Shown here one piece after another: positions 6,631 through 12,361 of a stretch of DNA of 13,308 bases; position 1 is the first letter of the stretch; each line of letters opens with the position of its first letter. The position numbers and the translations under genes were made by a program. The stretch spans positions 1 through 13,308 of the forward strand of contig JBJEQG010000119.1 of NCBI GenBank assembly GCA_051881635.1. The letters are read 5' to 3'. The notes beneath the pieces were generated by a model. It was given only the letters and a program-made list of their open reading frames with translations. It was not told the DNA's origin and did not search any database. The stretch is from JBJEQG01 sp051881635. Its GTDB lineage: Bacteria; Bacillota; Clostridia; Oscillospirales; Acutalibacteraceae.

Positions 6631-7726
6631 TTTTCAACCTCACAGGCAAAACAAGGAAAATGAAACTGTCACCGCTGACAGGGAGAATTGTCAAAGGACT
6701 GAGCGGACCGTTCAGCTGTATTTTGACTTCGTCACTTTCCGCATTTCGCAAAGCATCTAAAATAAATTTGTTGTTCAAACCGATTTCAACATCATCACCG
6801 CTTGTTTCAACCTCAAATTCATCATACGCCTGACCTAGCGGCGTTAAACATGATGTTTTAATCATGTTGCCCTCGACTTTGCAGCGAATTGGACTTTTGA
6901 TTTTTTCCGTTACCAAAAGCGACATTCTGTCAATGGTATCAATGAATTTTCTTGTATTGACTTTTAACTCGGTTGAAAATGCTTTCGGAATGGCGGCTTT
7001 GTAGTTCATGAATTCGCCGTCAATAAGGCGGGTAAGGATATTATACTCGTCAATTTTGAATATGATATGTCGGTCGCCTATTATCATCTTCACGGGCGTT
7101 TCATCGTCTTTTAAAAGCTTTAAGACTTCGGTAAGGCTTTTACCCGGTACAATAAAACTCTTTTCGGTTTCGGATTCAATCGGTTCTTTGCGGACAGCCA
7201 AACGGCGGCCGTCAACGGAAATCATTCTGATTTCCTTATTTCCGATTTCAAAGAGCGAACCTTTATGGGCTGGTGTAATTTCTGTGTCGGCAATGGCATA
7301 AATCGTCTGACGAATCATGTTTTTAAGCTGACTGTTGCTAATTTCAATTTCTTCACCGCCTTTTACTATCGGCAATTCCGGAAACTCTTCGGCATTTATG
7401 CCCATGATTTTATAGTCAACCTTTCCGCTGGCTATATAGACCGTAAATTTGTCGTCCGTTTCGGTTGTAATTGTAGTGTCGGGCATTCTTCGGATAATTT
7501 CCGAAAACAGTTTGGCATTGATAACGATATTTCCCGGAACGATAACATTAGCCGGTATTGTTGTCGTAATACCAAGTTCAAGGTCATAGGCACTCAGTGT
7601 AATGGAATCCTCATTTGTCTGAATCATGATTCCTTCAAGAGCCGGCATCGTTGACTTTGAGGATACGGCTTTTTGAACATTGGATACAGCTTTGTTGAGA
7701 ATGGAACAATCGCAGTAGAATTTCAT
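6620..7726 (-). CDS. dnaN: DNA polymerase III beta subunit (sliding clamp)
   Basis: 368-residue processivity clamp that encircles DNA and tethers the replicative polymerase. The N-terminus MKFYCDCSILNKAVSNVQKA with the following PALEGIMIQ, the repeated beta-alpha-beta domains, and the C-terminal LTPLGQA...FILPVR-like ending (here LPVRLKNEN) are those of DnaN, and the length is normal. The start at 7726 is preceded by AGAAGGAAG at about 8 bases. No convincing promoter was found directly upstream, so it may be read from the dnaA promoter through oriC or from a weak local one. It lies immediately beside the predicted unwinding element at 7899-7958, as in B. subtilis. Confidence 0.98.
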   Translation of the reverse strand: MKFYCDCSILNKAVSNVQKAVSSKSTMPALEGIMIQTNEDSITLSAYDLELGITTTIPANVIVPGNIVINAKLFSEIIRRMPDTTITTETDDKFTVYIASGKVDYKIMGINAEEFPELPIVKGGEEIEISNSQLKNMIRQTIYAIADTEITPAHKGSLFEIGNKEIRMISVDGRRLAVRKEPIESETEKSFIVPGKSLTEVLKLLKDDETPVKMIIGDRHIIFKIDEYNILTRLIDGEFMNYKAAIPKAFSTELKVNTRKFIDTIDRMSLLVTEKIKSPIRCKVEGNMIKTSCLTPLGQAYDEFEVETSGDDVEIGLNNKFILDALRNAESDEVKIQLNGPLSPLTILPVSGDSFIFLVLPVRLKNEN

Positions 7727-7835
7727 GATGTTTCTTCCTTCTTTTAAGATTTAAAAATAAGAGCTTTTATTTAGCATTTACTTGGGTATTTTAATTGGAT
7801 TTTTAACGGCTTTTTTTAACATCTGAAAGTTGGAA

Positions 7836-7845
7836 TGTTGAAAAC
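7836..7845 (-). repeat. DnaA box-like motif (isolated, dnaN-proximal)
   Basis: A perfect TGTTGAAAAC on the plus strand (box reads GTTTTCAACA on the minus strand). It is the only clear copy on the dnaN side of the AT-rich unwinding tract. Confidence 0.7.
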
Positions 7846-7898
7846 TTAGCCGTTTTTAGCCAATCACAATTTTTTTTTAATTTTTTTCAAATTTTTGC

Positions 7899-7958
7899 GC
7901 TATATATATAAATATATATTTAGTAGTAGTAGTAGGGGGTGTTGAAATTGTTGAAAAC
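7899..7958 (+). promoter_or_regulatory. Predicted basal origin unwinding system: AT tract, DnaA-trios, G run, two DnaA boxes
   Basis: In order on the plus strand: an alternating TA tract (7900-7920), five TAG triplets (7921-7935), GGGG (7936-7939), a first box TGTTGAAAT (7940-7948) and an abutting perfect box TGTTGAAAAC (7949-7958). Read 3' to 5' away from the boxes the triplets are GAT repeats, the DnaA-trio pattern described in B. subtilis, where DnaA passes from a double-stranded box across a GC stretch onto single-stranded trios. The agreement in order, strand and spacing is close; strand opening itself is inferred. Confidence 0.8.
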
Positions 7959-8002
7959 CCTTTTTTTCTCAGTGTTCATCGGTGTTTGTGGTTGTGATTG
8001 AT

Positions 8003-8105
8003 TGTTGAAAACTTGTTGAAAGATGTTGAGAAATTGTTGAATTTTAAAAGTTTTCAACATCGTTGTTGAGAGCTGTTGAAAGATTGTTGAAAACTTGTTG
8101 AAAAC
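8003..8105. repeat. Dense DnaA box-like array with 10-11 bp phasing
   Basis: Nine copies in about 100 bases. Starts are 8003 (exact), 8014, 8024 and 8035 (variants), 8050 (exact, opposite orientation), 8064 and 8074 (variants), 8085 and 8096 (exact). Steps within each run are 10 or 11 bases, so the sites fall on one face of the helix. 8035 and 8050 face each other as an inverted pair (TGTTGAA/TTCAACA). Confidence 0.8.
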
Positions 8106-8180
8106 TATGTGTACAAATTTCTCGTGGTAGAAAATATTCTCAATTTTTTGTGCTAAGTTAGTCACTGAAATGATTTTTTA

Positions 8181-8196
8181 TGATGTTTGCACATCA
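8181..8196. repeat. Perfect inverted repeat inside oriC
   Basis: TGATGT and ACATCA flank a 4-base centre (TTGC; GCAA on the minus strand, a GNRA-type loop in RNA). It is unlike the box motif, lies between two box clusters, and has no T run on the minus strand that would make it a terminator. Its role is unknown. Confidence 0.4.
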
Positions 8197-8197
8197 C

Positions 8198-8229
8198 TTT
8201 TCAACGCCTTGTGCAAAGTTGTTGAAAAC
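8198..8229. repeat. Pair of oppositely oriented DnaA box-like motifs
   Basis: TTTTCAACG at 8198-8206 (variant, plus orientation) and an exact TGTTGAAAAC at 8220-8229. They sit beside the second long AT tract of the origin (about 8252-8317). Confidence 0.6.
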
Positions 8230-8317
8230 TTTTGCGATTTTGCCGTACTTTGACCACAATTTTGATTTTACTAAAATTTTTTTTGAAAATTTTTTTTTGT
8301 AAAAATTCTTGAATTTT

Positions 8318-8472
8318 TGTTGAAAACTCTGTTTTCCCTAGAATTAATCGGACAAAACAATGTTGAAAACTTGTTGAAAACCTGTTGAGAGTGGTTGAAA
8401 ACTTTTTCTGATTGTTGAAAACTTTCTTTTTCCTTGAAAAATCAATGTTGAAAGTTGAAAACTTGTTGAAAA
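8318..8472. repeat. DnaA box-like array on the dnaA side of oriC
   Basis: Exact copies start at 8318, 8361, 8372 and 8413. Variants start at 8383 (TGTTGAGAG), 8393 (GGTTGAAAAC), 8446 (TGTTGAAAG), 8453 (AGTTGAAAAC) and 8464 (TGTTGAAAA). The run 8361, 8372, 8383, 8393 again steps by 11, 11 and 10 bases, all in one orientation. Confidence 0.78.
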
Positions 8473-8543
8473 AAAAAGGCTGTTTTTGCCGTTTTTCAAA
8501 TTTTCGATTTGTGATTGGCAGAATTGCCAAAAAAAGGAAATTT

Positions 8544-8571
8544 AAGTTTTCAACAGGAATGTTGAAAACTT
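8544..8571. repeat. 12-bp inverted DnaA box pair just after the dnaA stop
   Basis: AAGTTTTCAACA (8544-8555) and TGTTGAAAACTT (8560-8571) are perfect complements around a 4-base centre. Each arm contains an exact box. The element begins 2 bases after the dnaA stop codon, so it could act both as a DnaA site and as an RNA hairpin at the 3' end of the message. The stem is AT-rich; a T run follows it only on the plus strand, so termination of dnaA is uncertain. Confidence 0.65.
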
Positions 8572-8573
8572 TT

Positions 8574-9887
8574 TTAGCGGTCCCGAATGTTTTTTATGGT
8601 GTCTTCAACCATAGCTTTCAGCTTTGGATCTTTGTTCATATTCTTTTCAATCTGCTTGATTGCATAAACGATTGTTGAATGGTCACGGCCGCCGAATTCT
8701 TCACCGATAAGATTCATTGAAAGGTCCGTAATTTCACGAACAGCATAGATTGCAATCTGGCGGGCAGTGGAAATAGTGGCATTTCTTTTTGAGGAGCGGA
8801 TTTCATCGCTTGTAATGCCGAATGTTCGGGCAACCTCGTCAATAATTTTTTCTATGGTCAATGGCGGCGGAACATCATTGTTCAACACATCTGAAATTGT
8901 CTTTTGGGCAACATTGATTGTCGGTTTTTCGCCGTAAAGCAGGCTTTTTGCCTTCATTTTTTTGACAACGCCTTCAAGCTGTCGGATATTGGCTTTTAGT
9001 TTGGTTGCGATATATTCGGCAACTTCATCGGGCAGACTGATGTCCAAAAGCTCGGCTTTCCGTTTGATAATCGCAATACGGGTTTCAAAATCCGGCGGTT
9101 GAATATCGGCAATCAGTCCCCATTCAAAGCGGTTACGCAAACGGTCTTCCAAAGTTTTGATTTCTTTTGGCGGACGGTCGGAAGTCAAAACGATTTGGCT
9201 TTTTGCCTCATACAGGGAATTGAATGTATGGAAAAATTCTTCCTGTGTGGATTCCTTGCCTCCGATGAACTGAATATCGTCAACCAAAAGAACATCTGAG
9301 CTGCGGTATTTCTGACGGAAATCGTTGGTTGTTGCCAGACGAATGGCCTCAATCAATTCGTTTGTAAAATCGTCGCCCTTAACATACAGGATATTGCTGT
9401 TCGGACTTGTTCGGCGGATTTCGTTGCGAATGGCATAGAGCAGGTGCGTTTTGCCAAGACCGGAATTTCCATAGATAAAAAGCGGATTGTAGGCACGCCC
9501 AGGATTGGTCGCAACCGCAAGTGAGGCCGCATGGGCGAATTTGTTTGAAGAACCTACAATAAACGAGTCGAATGTAAATTCATAATCCGCATCAATAAGA
9601 TTTTCGTTTAATTCCTCCTCTTTGGAAGTAATTTCATCGGGTACGGTAAAACAGATGTCGATTCCCTTGCCGAAAACGCTTGAAAAAGCGTCATTCAGAA
9701 GTGTCATGTAACAACGGGTTAATGTTTGGCGGTGGAAATCACCGGGTACCATTAGTATGGCTTTATTTTCGGTGAAGTCCAGATTAACCGGTTCTATTTT
9801 GCTGATCCATGTTTTATAGGCAACATCTGTAATATGATTTTTACAGTATGCACAGATAAGTTTCCATGCTTCATTAAATGAGTCCAT
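8574..9887 (-). CDS. dnaA: Chromosomal replication initiator protein DnaA
   Basis: AAA+ initiator that binds boxes in oriC, opens the strands and recruits helicase. With a start at 9887 it has 437 residues, the usual length. Domain I is MDSFNEAWKLICAYCKNHIT...YKTWIS; domain II is very short (about 83-100); domain III has Walker A GNSGLGKT (140-147) and Walker B VLLVDD (199-204); domain IV holds the DnaA signature GGRDHST (399-405). Thr435 of E. coli is Ser404 here. The ATG at 9887 has a G-rich GGGGGGAAA site about 11 bases upstream and matches the family N-terminus. An ATG at 9935 is possible, but the longer frame beginning at 10001 would start at or before the predicted transcription start. 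It is transcribed toward oriC, as in B. subtilis. Repression by its own product is likely because boxes flank the promoter. Confidence 0.98.
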   Translation of the reverse strand: MDSFNEAWKLICAYCKNHITDVAYKTWISKIEPVNLDFTENKAILMVPGDFHRQTLTRCYMTLLNDAFSSVFGKGIDICFTVPDEITSKEEELNENLIDADYEFTFDSFIVGSSNKFAHAASLAVATNPGRAYNPLFIYGNSGLGKTHLLYAIRNEIRRTSPNSNILYVKGDDFTNELIEAIRLATTNDFRQKYRSSDVLLVDDIQFIGGKESTQEEFFHTFNSLYEAKSQIVLTSDRPPKEIKTLEDRLRNRFEWGLIADIQPPDFETRIAIIKRKAELLDISLPDEVAEYIATKLKANIRQLEGVVKKMKAKSLLYGEKPTINVAQKTISDVLNNDVPPPLTIEKIIDEVARTFGITSDEIRSSKRNATISTARQIAIYAVREITDLSMNLIGEEFGGRDHSTIVYAIKQIEKNMNKDPKLKAMVEDTIKNIRDR

Positions 9888-9961
9888 GGCTTTGGTTTCC
9901 CCCCAAATATTTTTAATTAAAGCCTCTTTATTCATAATCTTTAAACGATTTATCAATCGAA

Positions 9962-9985
9962 TGTTGAAAATTGAATGTTGAAAAG
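9962..9985. repeat. Two DnaA box-like motifs in the dnaA leader
   Basis: TGTTGAAAAT (9962-9971) and TGTTGAAAAG (9976-9985), same orientation, lie just downstream of the predicted dnaA transcription start. Bound protein here would block RNA polymerase, consistent with autoregulation. Confidence 0.65.
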
Positions 9986-10003
9986 AGGATAATATATGCA
10001 CCT

Positions 10004-10032
10004 ATTATACCATAAAAACGGACAGAAGTAAA
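10004..10032 (-). promoter_or_regulatory. dnaA promoter (sigma A type, extended -10)
   Basis: On the minus strand, TTTACT (10032-10027) is followed after 17 bases by a perfect TATAAT (10009-10004), preceded by TGG to give an extended -10 (TGnTATAAT). Transcription should begin near 9997, leaving a leader of about 110 bases before the ATG at 9887. Confidence 0.75.
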
Positions 10033-10035
10033 CAA

Positions 10036-10069
10036 GTTTTCAACAATCTTCTCAACAACGGTTGAAAAC
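10036..10069. promoter_or_regulatory. DnaA box-like operator upstream of the dnaA -35
   Basis: GTTTTCAACA (10036-10045, exact), TTCTCAACA (10049-10057, variant) and GGTTGAAAAC (10060-10069, opposite orientation). The outer two make a 9-bp inverted repeat, GTTTTCAAC/GTTGAAAAC. The cluster ends 4 bases from the predicted -35 of dnaA, so it is probably the site where DnaA controls its own gene. Confidence 0.7.
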
Positions 10070-10338
10070 CCGAAGGCTCTGAAAAGGCGTTTTTTTCCCA
10101 TGTTTATCGGATTTTTAATTCCCTAATCATGGAAAGTCAGGGGGCGTGTCAAACCGCTTTTTGCAGGAGTATTCAAAAAATTGTATTCTCTCCTAACAGT
10201 TCCCGTAAATTTGAAAATGCTTGGGGATTTTTATTTCAAATTCTTATAAATCCACGCTTCAATATCCGGTATTTGTGATTTGTGCAAAATTCCCCTTAAA
10301 AAGTTATGAAAACGGCTTTATTATTTTGTAATTGCTTA
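10070..10338. other. Intergenic stretch between the dnaA operator and the rpmH promoter
   Basis: About 270 bases with no supported gene and no convincing RNA structure. It is AT-rich with no further exact box motifs. I see nothing in it that I can name. Confidence 0.5.
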
Positions 10339-10368
10339 TTGACATACCCTATGAAAATAGGTTATAAT
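10339..10368 (+). promoter_or_regulatory. rpmH operon promoter (sigma A type)
   Basis: A perfect -35 TTGACA (10339-10344) and perfect -10 TATAAT (10363-10368) are separated by 18 bases. The spacer holds a dyad, CCTAT (10348-10352) and ATAGG (10357-10361). Transcription should start near 10375 and drive rpmH and the genes behind it. The strong consensus fits high ribosomal protein expression. Confidence 0.88.
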
Positions 10369-10426
10369 TCTACATTGCAAGGTTATTTTTTATGCCGACC
10401 TTAAATATTGAAAGGGGGTTTTCTTA

Positions 10427-10561
10427 ATGCTGAGAACTTATCAGCCGAAGAAGCTTCACAGAAAAAAAGAACATGGTTTCAGAAAGAGAATGTCAACTGC
10501 AAACGGCCGTAAAGTATTGGCTCGCCGCAGAGCAAAAGGCAGAAAGAAACTGTCTTATTGA
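10427..10561 (+). CDS. rpmH: 50S ribosomal protein L34
   Basis: 44-residue, very basic ribosomal protein of the large subunit. The family pattern is complete: MLRTYQPKKLHRKKEHGFRK, then RMSTANGRKVLARRRAKGRK and the ending KLSY. It is too short to appear in many gene screens. The ATG at 10427 follows AAAGGGGG (10411-10418) by 8 bases. It is the first gene of the rightward operon, placed divergently from dnaA as in most bacteria, and its stop abuts the possible upstream start of rnpA. Confidence 0.97.
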   Translation: MLRTYQPKKLHRKKEHGFRKRMSTANGRKVLARRRAKGRKKLSY

Positions 10562-10620
10562 TTCTCGATGAACCGTATTCAATGACGGCTGCCTTACGGC
10601 GGAGTAAGAAAGACCGGGTG

Positions 10621-10962
10621 ATGGTTTTGGGCGAGTTAATCACTTTAAAAGAAAATAAGGATTTTCGCAGACTTTACTCCAAAGGCAAATCCTATGTGAG
10701 TCCGACATTGGTGACTTATGTCATGAAAAGCCGTAAGCCTGTAACGAGAATAGGAATTACAACAAGTAAGAAAGTCGGAAAAGCCGTCATGCGAAACAGA
10801 AGCCGCAGAGTTATAAGAGAGGCTTATTATGCCCTCATGAATGAGGTTAAGCCGGGTTATGACATTGTCTTTGTGGCAAGAGGAAAGACACCTTTTGTCA
10901 AAAGTACATTGATTCTGCGGATTATGAGAAAACAGCTGAGTGAAGCGGGTGTCCTTGAATGA
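10621..10962 (+). CDS. rnpA: Ribonuclease P protein component
   Basis: Protein subunit that helps the RNase P RNA cleave the 5' leader from pre-tRNAs. Motifs: ITLKENKDFRRLYSKGKSYV at the N-terminus, the RNR core VGKAVMRNRSRRVIREAYY, and YDIVFVARG. From the ATG at 10621 it has 113 residues, the normal length. The frame is open back to a TTG at 10558 that shares bases with the rpmH stop (TTGA); ATG at 10582 and GTG at 10618 are further choices. No start has a strong ribosome binding site, so the start is uncertain; 10621 is preferred for family length. The last bases overlap the yidD start (ATGA). Confidence 0.93.
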   Translation: MVLGELITLKENKDFRRLYSKGKSYVSPTLVTYVMKSRKPVTRIGITTSKKVGKAVMRNRSRRVIREAYYALMNEVKPGYDIVFVARGKTPFVKSTLILRIMRKQLSEAGVLE

Positions 10963-11222
10963 AACGCCCGCTTATTTGGCTTATTAAATTTTATCAGAAA
11001 TATATATCCTCCCGTACACCGCCATGCTGTAAATATTATCCCGTATGCTCCGTATATGGTTTGCAGGCAATCGACCGTTTCGGTGCTTTTAAAGGTACTT
11101 TTTTGACGATTTGGCGTATTTTACGCTGTAACCCGTTTTCAAGTGGAGGATATGACCCCGTTCCGGAGAAAAAAACAAAAGATTCTCCTAAGAAAATTAT
11201 ATATAAGCAAAAAAAGAAGTAA
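10959..11222 (+). CDS. yidD: Membrane protein insertion efficiency factor YidD
   Basis: 87-residue membrane-associated protein thought to assist insertion of membrane proteins with YidC. The family core is present: LIKFYQKYIS, then the cysteine-rich CCKYYPVCSVYGLQAI, FGAFKGTFLTIWRILRCNPF and GGYDPVP. The usual wording CS-x-YA is CSVYG here. A lysine-rich tail (KKTKDSPKKIIYKQKKK) follows. It starts in an ATGA overlap with rnpA and lies just before yidC, the conserved order. Confidence 0.95.
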   Translation: MKRPLIWLIKFYQKYISSRTPPCCKYYPVCSVYGLQAIDRFGAFKGTFLTIWRILRCNPFSSGGYDPVPEKKTKDSPKKIIYKQKKK

Positions 11223-11263
11223 TAACCGCAGTTTATTTGATTAAGCAAATCGGGACGGAAGGG

Positions 11264-12343
11264 ATGGATTGTAACTTAACTATGGATATTTTTAACCTTA
11301 TCGGAAGTCTTTTCGGGTGGATTCTTTGGGGAGCTTTTATTGTTGTAAAAAATTATGGTATCGCCATTATCATATTCACTTTGATTATAAAGATTTTGAT
11401 TTACCCGTTTTCCATAAAACAACAGAAATCAATGGCGGCAAACGCCCGTTTCCAACAAAAACAGCAGGAAATCATGCAGCGTTATGCAAACGACCGAAAT
11501 AAAGCCAATCTGGAAGTGCAAAAACTGATGGCACAGGAAAATATCAGTCCGCTGTCGGGGTGTGCACCGATGATTCTGCCTATGCTTGTTATGCTGGGTG
11601 TCTATTGGTCCGTAAGAGAACCGCTCACAAATACACTGCATATTGCGAGTGATAAAGTGACGGCTGCCGTTGACTCTTTAAGCCGTTTGCCAGGTTTGGG
11701 AGTATCAATGGACTCTCAGTACGGTCAAATGAGTATTATCAAATATTTCGGTCAAATGCAGGACTACCTTACGGACGGCAGTGGAAATGCACTCTTTACG
11801 GGTGATGAAGTTTCCAGAATACAGGAATTTTCTCATGGTTTTAACTTTCTCGGACTGGATTTGCTGGCAACACCGGCAACAAGCTCATTCCAAAGTATGT
11901 TATGGCTCATTCCGGTTTTGTGTTTTGTTTCCTATTGCGTAACCATGATTCTGACACAAAAAATTAACGGCACAAAAATGCAGGGCTGTATGATGGCTAT
12001 GCCGATTTTTATGTCTTTATTCAGTGCTTATATCGCATACAGCGTACCCGGTGCGGTAGGTTTCTATTGGATTGCGTCCTCAGTTTTGGGCTTTGTTCAG
12101 TCAATCTTTATGTCGAAGTTCTACAATATGAACATCTTGGAGGCAAAAGCCGAAGCACAGCGTGTCGTTTTGAGAAAACAACAGGAAGCAAAGCTGAGTT
12201 TTATTGAAGGTCCGACCATTACGGTAACTGAACCCGTATCAAATACACAGACACAAAAATCAAAAGGAAAATCGTCCGGAAAAAATAATAACAAAAAATC
12301 CGGTTCAAGCAGCAAAAGTGATTATCAGGGAAAGAAAAAATAA
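11264..12343 (+). CDS. yidC: Membrane protein insertase YidC (Oxa1/SpoIIIJ family)
   Basis: Inserts proteins into the cytoplasmic membrane alone or with Sec. The 359 residues show the Gram-positive type: an N-terminal membrane segment, IIIFTLIIKILIYPFSIKQQ with the cytosolic loop MAANARFQQKQQEIMQRYAN, then ISPLSGCAPMILPMLVMLGV, a long external region (about 110 residues), and two to three more segments (WLIPVLCFVSYCVTMIL; FMSLFSAYIAYSVPGAVGFY). The polar-groove Arg of many homologues is Lys43 here. There is no lipobox cysteine of the SpoIIIJ kind. The C-terminal tail is lysine- and serine-rich, as expected for ribosome contact. The start is uncertain: ATG 11264, ATG 11282 or TTG 11237; ATG 11264 has a GGAAGGG very close upstream. 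Confidence 0.95.
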   Translation: MDCNLTMDIFNLIGSLFGWILWGAFIVVKNYGIAIIIFTLIIKILIYPFSIKQQKSMAANARFQQKQQEIMQRYANDRNKANLEVQKLMAQENISPLSGCAPMILPMLVMLGVYWSVREPLTNTLHIASDKVTAAVDSLSRLPGLGVSMDSQYGQMSIIKYFGQMQDYLTDGSGNALFTGDEVSRIQEFSHGFNFLGLDLLATPATSSFQSMLWLIPVLCFVSYCVTMILTQKINGTKMQGCMMAMPIFMSLFSAYIAYSVPGAVGFYWIASSVLGFVQSIFMSKFYNMNILEAKAEAQRVVLRKQQEAKLSFIEGPTITVTEPVSNTQTQKSKGKSSGKNNNKKSGSSSKSDYQGKKK

Positions 12344-12361
12344 CCTTTGGGGTGACAAGTT

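Larger units (their letters stand above)
7727..8573. other. oriC: Replication origin oriC (dnaA-dnaN intergenic region)
   Basis: An 847-base gene-free stretch between dnaA and dnaN, extremely AT-rich, with homopolymer A and T runs (for example around 7868-7897 and 8270-8317). It contains about 25 copies of a motif related to TGTTGAAAAC on the strand shown, thirteen of them exact, and an AT tract plus TAG triplets that look like the unwinding site. The canonical DnaA box TTATCCACA was not seen. Position between dnaA and dnaN, box clustering and the AT tracts together identify it as the origin. Two open frames here (7920-8165, 8201-8530) are artefacts of the repeats. Confidence 0.92.

Noticed and set aside
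7265..7654. Rightward open frame of 129 codons opposite dnaN
   Set aside because: Antisense shadow of a fully supported sliding clamp gene.
7920..8165. Leftward open frame of 81 codons inside oriC
   Set aside because: The translation is a run of Phe, Gln, Asn and Thr created by the box repeats, with a poly-Tyr end from the TAG triplets and no ribosome binding site.
8003..8472. CRISPR-like array
   Set aside because: The repeated unit is only about 10 bases, spacing is 0-1 base or irregular, copies occur in both orientations, and no cas genes are near; they are protein-binding sites at an origin.
8201..8530. Leftward open frame of 109 codons inside oriC
   Set aside because: Same artefact: repeated FSTTF-like words from the box motif and Lys/Phe from A and T runs; no family resemblance.
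9888..10001. N-terminal extension of DnaA to an ATG at 10001
   Set aside because: That ATG lies at or before the predicted transcription start and the extra residues come from box repeats. The family N-terminus begins at 9887.
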